60,865 nucleotides of DNA from Paracoccaceae bacterium (GTDB taxonomy: Bacteria > Pseudomonadota > Alphaproteobacteria > Rhodobacterales > Rhodobacteraceae). Below are positions 25,333 to 34,774 of the stretch, piece after piece. The notes under the pieces are model-generated. The model was not told the origin of the DNA. It was given only the letters and a program-made list of their open reading frames with translations, and did no database searches. The stretch's first letter is position 1. Each line of letters begins with the position of its first letter. The position numbers and the translations under genes are program-made. The stretch lies in assembly GCA_011389685.1 (NCBI GenBank), contig JAABTV010000014.1, positions 1 through 60,865 of the forward strand, given 5' to 3'.

Positions 25333-25558
25333 GGTATTCACTCCCTCTCGCACAGATTGCTTTCCAATGATTGCCGCCAGATTGGGCCTTTTTTTCCCAA
25401 CCGGTCAATTTCTTTCTCGCATCCGGATGTAACGGCCATGTAACCGTGAAGGGATTGATGCGTCGACACTTGCCCCCTGCCGATCCTGCGCAGATAGTGC
25501 GGGCAAAGATATGCACAAAGCATCACATCGCGGAAACGGGATTGAAGAGGTTTGACCG
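25333..25558. promoter_or_regulatory. Divergent control region, ABC importer / amine ligase
   Basis: The 226-base AT-richer spacer holds an inverted repeat TTGGG ... CCCAA (25382-25400) around a T7 run, and a direct repeat TGTAAC-N5-TGTAAC (around 25427-25443). Either could be an operator. No known consensus recognised. Confidence 0.45.
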
Positions 25559-26923
25559 ATGACAGGGTTGATGACGCTCGACCAATTGGAAAAAGAGGCC
25601 GAAACCGGCACCATCGACACCGTGCTTGTATGTTTGGTGGACATGCAAGGCCGCCTGATGGGCAAGCGTTTCCACGTCTCGAACTTCCTCGAAAGTGGCC
25701 ATGTGGAAACCCATTGCTGCAATTACCTTCTGGCCACCGATCTGGAAATGGCCACGCCCGACGGCTATGCCGCGACAAGCTGGGCCTCGGGCTATGGCGA
25801 TTACGTGATGAAACCCGATCTTGCGACCCTGCGCCGCATTCCCTGGCTCGACGGCACGGCGCTGGTGCTTTGCGATTTGATCGACCATCACGGCCATGAC
25901 CCGGTGCCACATTCCCCGCGCCAGATTCTCAAGGTCCAGGTCGCGCGTGCCGAGGCGATGGGGTTTGCCCCCCAGATGGCCACCGAGCTTGAGTTTTTCC
26001 TTTTCGAGCAGAGCTTTGACGCGATCCGCCGGGGCGGGTTCCGCGATCTCACCCCGATCAGCGGCTATAACGAGGATTACAACATCCTCCAGACCACCCG
26101 CGAAGAGCATGTGATGCGCCCGATCCGCAATCATCTGGTGGCCGCGGGCGTGCCGGTCGAGAATTCCAAGGGCGAGGCCGAGACCGGACAGGAAGAACTC
26201 AATATCCGCTATGCCGAGGCGCTCCTGACCGCCGATCACCACACCATCGCCAAACAGGCGGTCAAGGAAATCGCCGACCAGATGGGCCACGCCGCCAGCT
26301 TCATGCCGAAATGGCATCAGGCCAAGGTCGGCAGCGCCGCGCATATCCACCAATCCCTGTTTCGGAATGGCGAAAACGCCTTCCACGACGCCGCGCGCGA
26401 TCACACCATGTCGGACATCATGGCCGCCTATGTCGCGGGGCTTCTGAAATACTCGGCCGAGGGCAGCTATTTCCTTGCCCCGTATATCAACAGCTATAAA
26501 CGATTTGTCCCCGGCACTTTCGCACCCACGAAGATCGCATGGTCGATCGACAACCGCACCGCCGGTTATCGCCTCGTCGGCGACGGCACCAAAGGTGTGC
26601 GGATCGAATGCCGCATTCCCGGCTCCGACATCAACCCCTATCTCGCCTGCGCCGCACAGCTCGCCGCCGGGCTTTCGGGCATCGAAGAGGGGCTGACCCT
26701 CGCGCCGCCGGTCTCGGGCGATATCTATGGCATGGCGGATGTGCCCGAGATCCCCTGCACCCTGCGCGCCGCCACCGAGGCGCTGCGCAATTCGGCCATG
26801 CTGCGCCGCACGATGGGCGACTGGGTGGTCGATCACTACACCCGCGCCGCCGAGGTCGAACAGGAGAGCTTCGACGCCATCGTGACCGACTGGGAAATCA
26901 TGCGCGGATTCGAACGCGCCTGA
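25559..26923 (+). CDS. Glutamine synthetase-like amine:glutamate ligase
   Basis: This 454-residue member of the glutamine synthetase catalytic fold carries the catalytic-domain blocks TELEFFLFEQ, the metal/ATP part (VGSAAHIHQSLF), KRFVPGTFAPTKIAWSIDN and IECRIPGSDINPYLACAA. The divergent N-terminus (VDMQGRLMGKRF) and substrate loop place it with PuuA/GlnT/IpuC-like ligases rather than GlnA; these join glutamate to putrescine, methylamine, ethanolamine or isopropylamine using ATP. The adenylylation Tyr motif of GlnA was not seen. GAAGAGG precedes the ATG at 25559. It is followed after 38 bases by the Fe-type alcohol dehydrogenase and is divergent from an amine-type importer, so it likely activates an imported amine. 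Confidence 0.87.
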   Translation: MTGLMTLDQLEKEAETGTIDTVLVCLVDMQGRLMGKRFHVSNFLESGHVETHCCNYLLATDLEMATPDGYAATSWASGYGDYVMKPDLATLRRIPWLDGTALVLCDLIDHHGHDPVPHSPRQILKVQVARAEAMGFAPQMATELEFFLFEQSFDAIRRGGFRDLTPISGYNEDYNILQTTREEHVMRPIRNHLVAAGVPVENSKGEAETGQEELNIRYAEALLTADHHTIAKQAVKEIADQMGHAASFMPKWHQAKVGSAAHIHQSLFRNGENAFHDAARDHTMSDIMAAYVAGLLKYSAEGSYFLAPYINSYKRFVPGTFAPTKIAWSIDNRTAGYRLVGDGTKGVRIECRIPGSDINPYLACAAQLAAGLSGIEEGLTLAPPVSGDIYGMADVPEIPCTLRAATEALRNSAMLRRTMGDWVVDHYTRAAEVEQESFDAIVTDWEIMRGFERA

Positions 26924-26961
26924 TACCACCCACCCCTATCGTCTGAAAAAGGTCTGACCCC

Positions 26962-28107
26962 ATGAACCTCACCGGCAACTGGTCCTACCCCACCGCCATC
27001 CGCTTCGGCGCGGGGCGCATCCGCGAGATCGGCGACGCCTGCGCGACGGCGGGCATCCGCAAGCCGCTCCTTGTCACCGACCGTGGCCTCGCCAAGATGG
27101 AGATCACCGCCCGCACTCTCGACCTGATGGACGAGGCCGGGCTGGGCCGTGCGTGTTTTGCCGAGGTCGATCCCAACCCCAACGGCGCCAATCTCGACGC
27201 CGGGCTGACCATGCTGCGCGACGGCGATTTCGACGGCGTGATCGCCTTTGGCGGCGGCTCGGGGCTCGATCTGGGCAAGGTGCTGGCCTTCATGGCCGGC
27301 CAGACCCGCCCGGTCTGGGATTTCGAGGATATCGGCGATTGGTGGACCCGTGCCGACCCCGCGGGCATCCTGCCCATCATCGCCGTGCCGACCACCGCCG
27401 GCACCGGCTCCGAGGTGGGGCGCGCGGGCGTGCTCACCAATGCCGACACCCACGAGAAAAAGATCATCTTTCATCCCGACATGCTCCCCGCCGTGGTCAT
27501 CGCCGACCCGGAACTGACCGTGGGCATGCCCAGGCACATCACCGCGGGCACCGGGCTCGATGCCTTCGCTCATTGCGTCGAGGCGTTTTCCAGCCCGCAT
27601 TACCACCCGATGAGCCAGGGCATCGCGCTCGAAGGGATGCGGCTGGTCAAGGAGTATCTGCCTCGCGCCTATGCCGACGGCAGCGACATCGAGGCCCGCG
27701 CCCAGATGATGAGCGCCGCCGCCATGGGCGCCACCGCCTTCCAGAAAGGGCTCGGCGCGATCCACGCGATCAGCCACCCGGTCGGCGCGATCTGGGGCAC
27801 GCATCACGGCACGACCAATGCCGTCTGCATGCCCGAGGTTCTGAAGTTCAACGCCCCCGCCATTCGCGACCGGTTCGACATGGCAGCCGCCTACCTGGGC
27901 ATTTCCGGCGGGTTCGACGGGTTTTGCGCCTTTGTCGATACGTTCAACGCCGGTTTCGCAATCCCGCAAAAGCTCTCGGCCCTCGGCGTGTCGAATGCCG
28001 ATCCCGATGCGCTCACCCGCGCGGCGCTCAAGGATCCCAGCACCGGCGGCAACCCGATCGAGATGACCTATGACAACACCCGCCCGCTGATCGAGGCGCT
28101 GCTCTGA
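26962..28107 (+). CDS. Iron-containing (group III) alcohol dehydrogenase
   Basis: The 381-residue enzyme has the NAD(P)-binding GGGSGLDLGK loop (97-106) and the four metal ligands expected of the Fe-ADH family: D200, H204 (GTGLDAFAHCVEAF), H268 (LGAIHAISHPVGA) and H282 (THHG). All are present, so it should be active as an NAD(P)-dependent alcohol or aldehyde oxidoreductase. It lies 38 bases after the amine ligase and is probably in one operon. One reading is that the ligase makes a gamma-glutamyl amino alcohol, whose hydroxyl this enzyme oxidises; a general aldehyde-reducing role is the alternative. Confidence 0.9.
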   Translation: MNLTGNWSYPTAIRFGAGRIREIGDACATAGIRKPLLVTDRGLAKMEITARTLDLMDEAGLGRACFAEVDPNPNGANLDAGLTMLRDGDFDGVIAFGGGSGLDLGKVLAFMAGQTRPVWDFEDIGDWWTRADPAGILPIIAVPTTAGTGSEVGRAGVLTNADTHEKKIIFHPDMLPAVVIADPELTVGMPRHITAGTGLDAFAHCVEAFSSPHYHPMSQGIALEGMRLVKEYLPRAYADGSDIEARAQMMSAAAMGATAFQKGLGAIHAISHPVGAIWGTHHGTTNAVCMPEVLKFNAPAIRDRFDMAAAYLGISGGFDGFCAFVDTFNAGFAIPQKLSALGVSNADPDALTRAALKDPSTGGNPIEMTYDNTRPLIEALL

Positions 28108-28377
28108 TCCGGCCGGTCGACCCGGTGCGGCGCTGAGCGCCTCCCATCCTGACTCTGCCCCTGTTGCCGCAGCGCGCAGGTTTGGTGGTCTTCGCGAAGG
28201 TCCGGAAAAGTCGCGTCAATCCCGAGTGATGTTCACCGCCTGGCAGATGCATTTTCAAAATGCCCGGAATTGATGGCGAATGGACCAATGGGCTTCAAAG
28301 AATCGCCCCATTCCCGGGCCAAGATACTCCAAACGGGCGCGTTGGCGCAGGGAAAGAATACGTGAGGAGTGGTCACA

Positions 28378-30018
28378 ATGAATGTTTTCGCGGTCGGCTT
28401 TGTGGGGGTGGCGGCGGTCGTCGGTCTAGGGGTGGATTACCACCAGCAATCGCTCAAGGCCGAGTTGCCGCTGGGGCAGATGGGGATCGGCCAGTATGTC
28501 GAGACCTACGAGGCACGTTTCCTGGGCGCCCGCGCCGAAGCCCGCGCGCAAGAGCGCGAGAGCGAGCGGCAGGCGGCCTGGAAGAAGGGCGGCATCCAGT
28601 ATCTGCCCGAACCGCCCGAGGGCTGGACCCGGCGGGCATATTCGGAAGGTGTGAACGCCGCGATCATGTATGAGGACACGGTGTTCTACGAGGAAATGGC
28701 CAAGCATGGCGGGGCCAAATCCATGGCCGAGACGCTGCGCGCCCGGAAGGCGGGGCAGGCGGCGGCCGAGACCGACAAGCATGCCCATGTCTATGAGCGT
28801 GGCAACGAGACCGTGTTCATCAGCTTGAACACCCGCACCAAGGTCAACGAAAATGCCTTCGGCTCGATGATCGGGTTGTCGATGAGCGGGCTGAACGCCA
28901 GCGATCCCGATGCGGTGCTGGGCTATCAGGTGGTCGGCGGCGTCGGGATTGTCGAGCTTCCGGCAAATGACACGATGATGGCGCAGCTGGCGGCGGCCGA
29001 TAGGGGCGGGTTCGAGCGCATGCATTTCCGCCGTCTGCGCGGCCATGTCGGGTTCAACGAAGAGGTGGTGGTGACGGTTCACGCCAATGCTTCGACCGCG
29101 GCCACGCTGGAGATTCTCGAAGCAGTGGACTGGGACGGGATCAACGCGATGCTGAGTGATCCGGTGGCATCTGTCGGCAACGACGTGACCCTGCCCGAGG
29201 GGCTGGACCCTGCGGCGGTTGCCAAGGATCAATTCACCCTGCGGTCGCGATACAACGAACTGCGCGCGAAGGCGGCGCATTTCAAGCTGCGCAACCTCAA
29301 CGAGGCGGCCTTCATGATGAACGTGCTCTCGGAGGGTGCGGTCGATGTCACCGGTGGGGACGTGCCCGATCTCTCGACCCTGATCGAGGCCGCGTTCCGC
29401 AAGGAACGGGGCGACCTGATGGCCGGGCGCCCGCCAGGCAATGATTATGACCGGATCGTGAGCATGATGGAAGAACGCCCTGTCGAGGAACGCGACACGC
29501 CCCGCGGCGAGATGACCGAAGCCTTGAAACGCGAGCTTGACGCGGCGCAGGGCGCCCGCGGCAACGCCCCCACGCCAACGCGCCGGGCAGACGCATTCAA
29601 GCCAGAGCGCATCGCGCTTGACGCAACCACCCGCGCGGCGCTGGACCAGCGCCCGGATGCGGCCCGGGCCAGGATCGCCGTTGCGGTCGCTGCGATGGAG
29701 AAGAAAAAGGGCTATGCACCCGGAACCTGTTTCCTGATTGATGCCAGCAAGGAAATCCACTGTTTTCCCGGCACCAAGGCGGGCAGCGGCCAGAAACAGG
29801 CTGCGGCTGAACCCTCGGCGACGCCGGAGAAAACGTCCGGCCTGATGGACAAGATCGGTGGTTTCTTTGCCGCAGCCGCCAAATCCGCCGGCGCGACCAA
29901 GCCCGAACGCGGCGAGGCGCAGGTGATCAGCCGCGGCGGAAGCAAGGCCGGGATTGGTGCGACGGCGGGCAAATGCTCCTATGAAGGCGCGATCAAACGC
30001 TGCACGATCGGCAACTGA
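28378..30018 (+). CDS. Hypothetical protein with N-terminal membrane anchor
   Basis: The 546-residue protein starts at the ATG at 28378 behind GAGGAG (a GTG nine bases upstream is less likely). Residues ~3-20 are hydrophobic and could be an uncleaved anchor or signal. A large mixed domain follows (about 30-310; e.g. GGWTRRAYSEG-like and TVFISLNTRTKVNENAFGS), then a charged linker and an Ala/Lys-rich stretch. Four cysteines lie in the last ~100 residues in short C-terminal motifs (APGTCFLID, IHCFPG, GKCSYEGAIKRC), which may form disulfides in the periplasm. No family recognised. It has a 270-base upstream gap and is probably transcribed alone. Confidence 0.6.
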   Translation: MNVFAVGFVGVAAVVGLGVDYHQQSLKAELPLGQMGIGQYVETYEARFLGARAEARAQERESERQAAWKKGGIQYLPEPPEGWTRRAYSEGVNAAIMYEDTVFYEEMAKHGGAKSMAETLRARKAGQAAAETDKHAHVYERGNETVFISLNTRTKVNENAFGSMIGLSMSGLNASDPDAVLGYQVVGGVGIVELPANDTMMAQLAAADRGGFERMHFRRLRGHVGFNEEVVVTVHANASTAATLEILEAVDWDGINAMLSDPVASVGNDVTLPEGLDPAAVAKDQFTLRSRYNELRAKAAHFKLRNLNEAAFMMNVLSEGAVDVTGGDVPDLSTLIEAAFRKERGDLMAGRPPGNDYDRIVSMMEERPVEERDTPRGEMTEALKRELDAAQGARGNAPTPTRRADAFKPERIALDATTRAALDQRPDAARARIAVAVAAMEKKKGYAPGTCFLIDASKEIHCFPGTKAGSGQKQAAAEPSATPEKTSGLMDKIGGFFAAAAKSAGATKPERGEAQVISRGGSKAGIGATAGKCSYEGAIKRCTIGN

Positions 30019-30168
30019 TCTCGCCCGATCGCCTGTGAAACCGGCCCGTGCCCCGGTCTGATCCTCTGCGAGTCGTTTTTATGTGATCAGCGGTCGGATG
30101 AACGATGCGCGGAGGGTGTGGTTTCGGCCATATGGGAGGCGAATGCATTCCCCGGGGAGTCGAAGATC

Positions 30169-32673
30169 ATGAAAACCCAAGTCAAAGCCCTTGTCGTCGG
30201 TGGCGGTGCCATCGGCACGTCGATTGCCTATCACCTCGCCCGGGCCGGCTGGTCGGATGTGATGCTGATCGAGCGCGACGAGCTGACCAGCGGCTCGACA
30301 TGGCATGCGGCGGGCCTCTTGCCGCTCTTTAACATGTCCTATGCGACGACCCATATTCACCAGTATTCGGTCGAGTTCTACAAGACGCTGGAAGAGGAAA
30401 CCGGCCTCAATCCCGGCTTCTTCATCGTCGGCAACCTGCGCATGGCCCAGACGCAGGCGCGGATGGACGAATACATGCTCTATGCCGCCACCGCCGAGAC
30501 CTGTGGCGTGCCCTATCAGTGGATGACGCCGGCCGAGATCAAGGACCGCTGGCCGCTGGTGCGCACCGAGGATCTGAAAGGCGCGATCTATCACCCCACC
30601 GATGGCTATATCAACCCGGCCGACCTGACCATGGCGATGGCCAAGGGCGCGCGCCAGCGCGGCGTCGTGATCGAGCGCAAATGGCAGGCCGACGGGTTCG
30701 AATGGAAGGGCGATCACTGGGACGTGACGCTGACCAGGATGGTCGAGCGGGGCGGCAACCTCGTGCCCGGCGAAGAGCAGGTGGTGGTGAGCGCCGAGCA
30801 CGTGGTGACGGCCAGCGGCAACCACGCCCAGCGCACCGCCCGGATGCTGGGCATCAAGATGCCGGCGATCCCGGTCGAGCATCAGTTCATCGTGACCGAA
30901 CCCGACCCCGCGCTTGTGGCCTATCGCAAGGCGGGCGGCGAAGAGCACCCGGTGCTGCGCGATGCCGATGCGAAATGGTATGTCCGCGAGGAGCGGGGCG
31001 GCTGGATCCTGGGGCCTTACGAGAAGAACGCGCCGGCGCGGTTCGAATATGGCGTGCCCGACAGTTTCCGCGCCGATCTCTTCCCGCTCGACCTGGAGCG
31101 GATCGAAGAGGAATACATGTCGATGATCCACCGGATTCCCAGCACGGAAGAGGTGGGCCTCAAGGACGATTTCAACGGGCCGATCTGCTATACACCCGAC
31201 GGCAACCCGCTTGTCGGCCCGGCGCCGGGGCTGCGCAACATGTGGCTGGCCGAGGGGTTCAGCTTCGGCATCACCGCGGCGGGCGGCACCGGCTATTACC
31301 TTGCGCGCCTCATGGTCGAGGGCGAGGCCGAGATCGACATGGCGTCGCTCGACCCCAAGCGGTTCTCGTCGAACTGGATGACCACCGAATTCGCCGCGCG
31401 CAAGAACGAGGAGGCCTATGACCACGTCTATATCCTCCACCACCCCGACGAGGAACGCCCCGCGGCGCGCCCGCTGCGCACGGCCCCGGCCTATGACCGC
31501 CAAAAGGCGTTGGGCGCGCAATTCGGCTGGGTGAATGGTTGGGAGCGGCCCAACTACTATGGCCCGCTCGATGCGCCCGAAAGCTTCGACCACGACGCGC
31601 GCAGCTTTCGCCGGGGCGGCTGGTGGCAATACGCGGTGGACGAGGCCAAGGCGATCCGCGAGGGTGTGGGGATGATCGACGCCACCGCCTTTACCAAGCA
31701 CGTGGTCAAGGGGCCGGGTGCCACCGCCTTCCTCGACTGGTTCACCTGCAACAAGCTGCCCAAGGTCGGCCGCATCAACCTCACCTATGCACTCACCGAT
31801 CATGGCACGACGCGCACCGAATACACCATCGTGCGGATGAAAGAGCATGAATATTACTGCGTGTCCTCAGGCGGCTGGACCGAATATGACGGCGATTTCA
31901 TGCGCAAGGCCGCCGCCGACAAGGCCGATGAATTCGGCTATATCGAGATCCAGGACGTGACCACGCAATGGGGCGTCTTTGCCATCGCGGGGCCGAAAAC
32001 GCGGGACGTCCTGAAAGAGGTGATCCGCGATGCCGACCCCGACACGGCGCTCTCGAACAAGCGGTTCCCGTGGCTTTCGGCGCGCCCGATCGAGCTTGGC
32101 ATGTGCCCGGTCAACGCGATCCGCGTTGCCTATACCGGCGAGCTGGGTTGGGAGCTGCATCACCCCATCGAGATGCAGAATTACCTGTGGGATCTGCTCT
32201 TGGCGGCGGGCGAGAAACATGGGCTGAAGCTCGTCGGCGCGCGGGCGCAAAACTGGCTGCGCCAGGAGAAAAGCTATCGCGCCTTCGGTAACGAGCTGGG
32301 CCGCGACGCGACGCCGCTCGAGGCCGATCTGCCGCGCTTCGTCGATCTCGACAAGGATTTCCATGGCAAGGCGGCGATGGAGGCGACGGGGATACGCTCG
32401 AAATGCGTGACGCTCCTGATCGCCGGGCCCGACGATGCCGACCCCTGGGGCCGCGAGGCGCTTTATGACGGCGACATGCGGGTGGGCCGTCTCACCTCGG
32501 GGGGCTATTCGGTGGCCTTTGGCAAGAGCATCGGCATGGGCTATGTGAAGCCGGATCAGGCGCGGGTGGGGCAGAAGCTTTTGGTCAGGATGCAGGACAA
32601 GCTCTGGCCCGCCGAGGTGGTCGAGGACAGCCCCTATGACCCGATCAACGCCAATATCCGCGTGGATGGGTGA
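30169..32673 (+). CDS. Dimethylglycine/sarcosine dehydrogenase-like flavoprotein (DAO + GcvT fusion)
   Basis: This 834-residue protein has two main parts. Residues 1-~390 form a DAO-type FAD domain with the GGGAIGTSIAYHLA nucleotide loop and SGSTWHAAG, where His46 aligns with the histidine that covalently holds FAD in dimethylglycine dehydrogenases. The C-terminal half (~450-834) is an aminomethyltransferase (GcvT) folate domain with GVGMIDATAFTKHVVKGPGA, YTGELGWELHHP and the GcvT_C end (MGYVKPDQARVG). Such enzymes oxidatively demethylate dimethylglycine or sarcosine and transfer the one-carbon unit to tetrahydrofolate. GGGGAG precedes the ATG. It could act in betaine catabolism along with the MttB-like protein at 2448, but the genes are far apart. 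Confidence 0.87.
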   Translation: MKTQVKALVVGGGAIGTSIAYHLARAGWSDVMLIERDELTSGSTWHAAGLLPLFNMSYATTHIHQYSVEFYKTLEEETGLNPGFFIVGNLRMAQTQARMDEYMLYAATAETCGVPYQWMTPAEIKDRWPLVRTEDLKGAIYHPTDGYINPADLTMAMAKGARQRGVVIERKWQADGFEWKGDHWDVTLTRMVERGGNLVPGEEQVVVSAEHVVTASGNHAQRTARMLGIKMPAIPVEHQFIVTEPDPALVAYRKAGGEEHPVLRDADAKWYVREERGGWILGPYEKNAPARFEYGVPDSFRADLFPLDLERIEEEYMSMIHRIPSTEEVGLKDDFNGPICYTPDGNPLVGPAPGLRNMWLAEGFSFGITAAGGTGYYLARLMVEGEAEIDMASLDPKRFSSNWMTTEFAARKNEEAYDHVYILHHPDEERPAARPLRTAPAYDRQKALGAQFGWVNGWERPNYYGPLDAPESFDHDARSFRRGGWWQYAVDEAKAIREGVGMIDATAFTKHVVKGPGATAFLDWFTCNKLPKVGRINLTYALTDHGTTRTEYTIVRMKEHEYYCVSSGGWTEYDGDFMRKAAADKADEFGYIEIQDVTTQWGVFAIAGPKTRDVLKEVIRDADPDTALSNKRFPWLSARPIELGMCPVNAIRVAYTGELGWELHHPIEMQNYLWDLLLAAGEKHGLKLVGARAQNWLRQEKSYRAFGNELGRDATPLEADLPRFVDLDKDFHGKAAMEATGIRSKCVTLLIAGPDDADPWGREALYDGDMRVGRLTSGGYSVAFGKSIGMGYVKPDQARVGQKLLVRMQDKLWPAEVVEDSPYDPINANIRVDG

Positions 32674-32692
32674 GGGACCGGGCGTCTCTCAC
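32670..32692. terminator. Hairpin spanning the stops of two convergent genes
   Basis: GTGAGGGA and TCTCTCAC can form an 8-bp stem (one G-U in RNA) around CCGGGCG. It includes the ends of both the DMGDH-like gene (stop at 32671-32673) and the GH25 gene (stop at 32689), so it may end transcription from both sides. Confidence 0.4.
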
Positions 32693-33492
32693 ACTTTCCG
32701 CCGTTCAAGCCAGGCCTGCCACTGCGCCGCCGAGCCGTTGAAGGCGTTGAGATCGGTGGCCGCGTCGATCCCCGGAACGATGCCGGTGGCGGTGTATTGC
32801 CAGAAGCGCCAGGGCTGGCCGGGATAGACCTGGTTCACGTTCTCGGCGGTGGCGCGGAGCCAGAATTCCTCGCCGAGGCGGCCCATATCGTTCTGCCGAT
32901 GGAATTCCGGCGTGGTATAGACTATCGGGCGTTGGCGATAATGGCGGGTGAGCGCGTCGAGAAAAATTCGCGCCTGCCGGCGCACCTCGGCCCCCGGAGG
33001 GCGCTTGGTGCAGGTGGGCGAGAACGGGTTCCATTCCATGTCGAGCACGGGCGGCAGCATGCCATGCGCCCGGGGCACGTTGCGGATGAACCAGCGCGCC
33101 TGCACCTCGGGCGGGGTGCAGAAATAATAGAAATGATAGGCCCCGCGCGCCACCCCGGCACGCCCCGCGCCGCGCCAGTGATCGGCGAACATCGGGTCGC
33201 GCAGGTCGCCGCCCTCGGTCGCCTTGATGAAGGCGAAACTGACACCCGCCGCGCGCGCCGCTTGCCAATCGACCGCGCCCTGGAACCGGGCCAGGTCGAT
33301 GCCGTGAACCGCGAAACGGTCGGGGGCAGGGGCGGCAAAACTCACCGGTTTGCTGTCGCCAAAGCGCGGCGGGTTGAGCATGGGCGCGCGCATCGTGCCG
33401 GATGTCGCCGGCACCGGCTGGCCCGTGCCGCAGCCCGCAAGCGCGAGCATCGGCAGGCCGAGCGCGACGCCGCGGCGGGTGATCTGGGACAT
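32689..33492 (-). CDS. Glycoside hydrolase family 25 (lysozyme-like) lipoprotein
   Basis: The 267-residue protein begins MSQITRRGVALGLPMLALAG-C, a signal with a twin Arg and a lipobox whose Cys21 would be lipidated. The GH25 domain starts at VHGIDLARFQGAVDW, with the first catalytic-site Asp, and shows FAFIKATEGG, ARGAYHFYYF and VLDMEW, where D and E form the expected active-site pair. GH25 enzymes cut the MurNAc-GlcNAc bond of peptidoglycan. Location and fold suggest cell-wall turnover in the periplasm. The minus-strand start at 33492 was chosen by the lipobox. Confidence 0.87.
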   Translation of the reverse strand: MSQITRRGVALGLPMLALAGCGTGQPVPATSGTMRAPMLNPPRFGDSKPVSFAAPAPDRFAVHGIDLARFQGAVDWQAARAAGVSFAFIKATEGGDLRDPMFADHWRGAGRAGVARGAYHFYYFCTPPEVQARWFIRNVPRAHGMLPPVLDMEWNPFSPTCTKRPPGAEVRRQARIFLDALTRHYRQRPIVYTTPEFHRQNDMGRLGEEFWLRATAENVNQVYPGQPWRFWQYTATGIVPGIDAATDLNAFNGSAAQWQAWLERRKV

Positions 33493-33619
33493 GCTGGCCT
33501 CCGGCTTGGCGTCTTGGGTGGGTTCGCACCCACCAGAGCGCACCGGGCCATGGTTTGGCAAGCCCGGAGTCACCCGGTCCGGATATTGCGCGGAACCCGG
33601 CCAAGACGCCGCTCACAGG

Positions 33620-33958
33620 TCAGGCGGCGGCAAGCTCGTCATAGATTGCCAGCGCCTCGGCCGAGATCATCAGCCCCGGCCCTCCGGCCATCTGGATGCA
33701 CATGGCCAGCACGTCGGCCACCTCGTCCCGGGTCGCGCCGGCCTTGACCAGCGCCTCGACGTGAAAGGCGATGCAGGGCATGCAATGGGTGGCTACGGCG
33801 ATGCCGAGCGCGACGTATTCCTTTTCCTTGAAACTCAGCGCGCCGTTCTCCTTGACCGCCTTTGACAGCCCGGCAAATCCCTTGGTCGCCTCGGGAATGG
33901 CCTTGTTGAGTTCGCGCAGGTGGTTGCGGGTCTCGGCGATGGTGTCTGTCCAGGACAT
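33620..33958 (-). CDS. Carboxymuconolactone decarboxylase (AhpD-like) family protein
   Basis: This 112-residue, single-domain helical protein has the CMD/AhpD signature HCMPCIAFHVEALVKAGAT: two cysteines in C-x-x-C spacing followed by His. This is the redox-active site of the AhpD-like group, so a thiol-disulfide or peroxidase role is more likely than true lactone decarboxylation. AAGGAG lies seven bases ahead of the ATG. It is the last gene of a loose minus-strand group that starts at 36795. Confidence 0.85.
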   Translation of the reverse strand: MSWTDTIAETRNHLRELNKAIPEATKGFAGLSKAVKENGALSFKEKEYVALGIAVATHCMPCIAFHVEALVKAGATRDEVADVLAMCIQMAGGPGLMISAEALAIYDELAAA

Positions 33959-34062
33959 ATTCTGCTCCTTGCATGCTGATATGGGGCAAAGAGCATGGCG
34001 CGGGCGGCGCGGCCTTGATCCGTGTCAAGTGGCGGGGGTTCCGTTGCGGAAAGCCGGGCGCA

Positions 34063-34722
34063 TTAACCCGGCTTGCGCGCGGCCAGAAGCAGGTTGTTGG
34101 CGGGCATCTCGACCACATGCGCCATGTCGAGCCACGCGCCCTGAAGCCAGTCGATCACGTCCCAGTCATCCTTGTAACCGATCTCGGGGTCCTGGGCCGT
34201 GAGCGAGGCATGAAACCGCGCGTCGCCCTCCGACGTGGCCTCGCCATCGCGCAGGAACGGGCCATAGATCGCCAACATCCCCCCGGGCGCCAGCGCATCA
34301 GCGGCCTCGGTGATCAGCACCCGCGCCTCGGGTTCCGAAATGAGGTGCAAGAGGTTCACCACGACGATCAGATCCTGCCCGGCCTGCACCGCCCCCCAGC
34401 CGGGGGCAGTGGCGTCGAGGTCGATCGCGGGGGCGAGGTTGGGCAACCCGGCCTCGGCCACCCGGGCGTCGATACTGGCGCGCCGCGCGGCGTCGATCTC
34501 GGAAGGTTGCCAGTCGAGCCCCGGCAAGGCCCGCGCCAGCGCCACGGCATGTTGCCCGGTCCCGCTGGCCAGTTCGAGCGCGCGGCCATGGGTGGGCGCG
34601 ATATCGCCGAGCACCGCACAGATCGCATCGGCATTGCGCGCGGCCGAAGGCGCCATGAGCTTGCCCCCCTCGGAGGCATTGGCAATGGCGGCGCTGTCGG
34701 GCAGGTTCAATCGGCGGGGCAT
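34063..34722 (-). CDS. DUF938 SAM-dependent methyltransferase
   Basis: The 219-residue protein has the class I methyltransferase loop ALELASGTGQHAVALARAL near residue 47, and the DUF938 marks WQPSEIDAARRASIDA, VVVNLLHLISEPEA and YGPFLRDGEATSEGDARFHA. It binds S-adenosylmethionine; the methyl acceptor in this family is not known to me. The ATG at 34722 with AGGAAAGAG upstream was chosen over an earlier start that reads into the neighbouring gene. It lies 52 bases after the DAO-type oxidoreductase. Confidence 0.85.
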   Translation of the reverse strand: MPRRLNLPDSAAIANASEGGKLMAPSAARNADAICAVLGDIAPTHGRALELASGTGQHAVALARALPGLDWQPSEIDAARRASIDARVAEAGLPNLAPAIDLDATAPGWGAVQAGQDLIVVVNLLHLISEPEARVLITEAADALAPGGMLAIYGPFLRDGEATSEGDARFHASLTAQDPEIGYKDDWDVIDWLQGAWLDMAHVVEMPANNLLLAARKPG

Positions 34723-34774
34723 GGGCGGATCTGTCTCTTTCCTGGCGAGGGTTCTCGAAAACCCGGGACGCGCC

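Noticed and set aside
28108..28377. Possible gene or riboswitch in the gap before the hypothetical anchored protein
   Set aside because: Short frames are not protein-like and only a weak GGCGC-TGA-GCGCC stem is seen; nothing that can be supported.
30079..31848. 589-codon minus-strand frame opposite the DMGDH-like gene
   Set aside because: No protein features; the plus-strand frame has complete FAD and GcvT domains.
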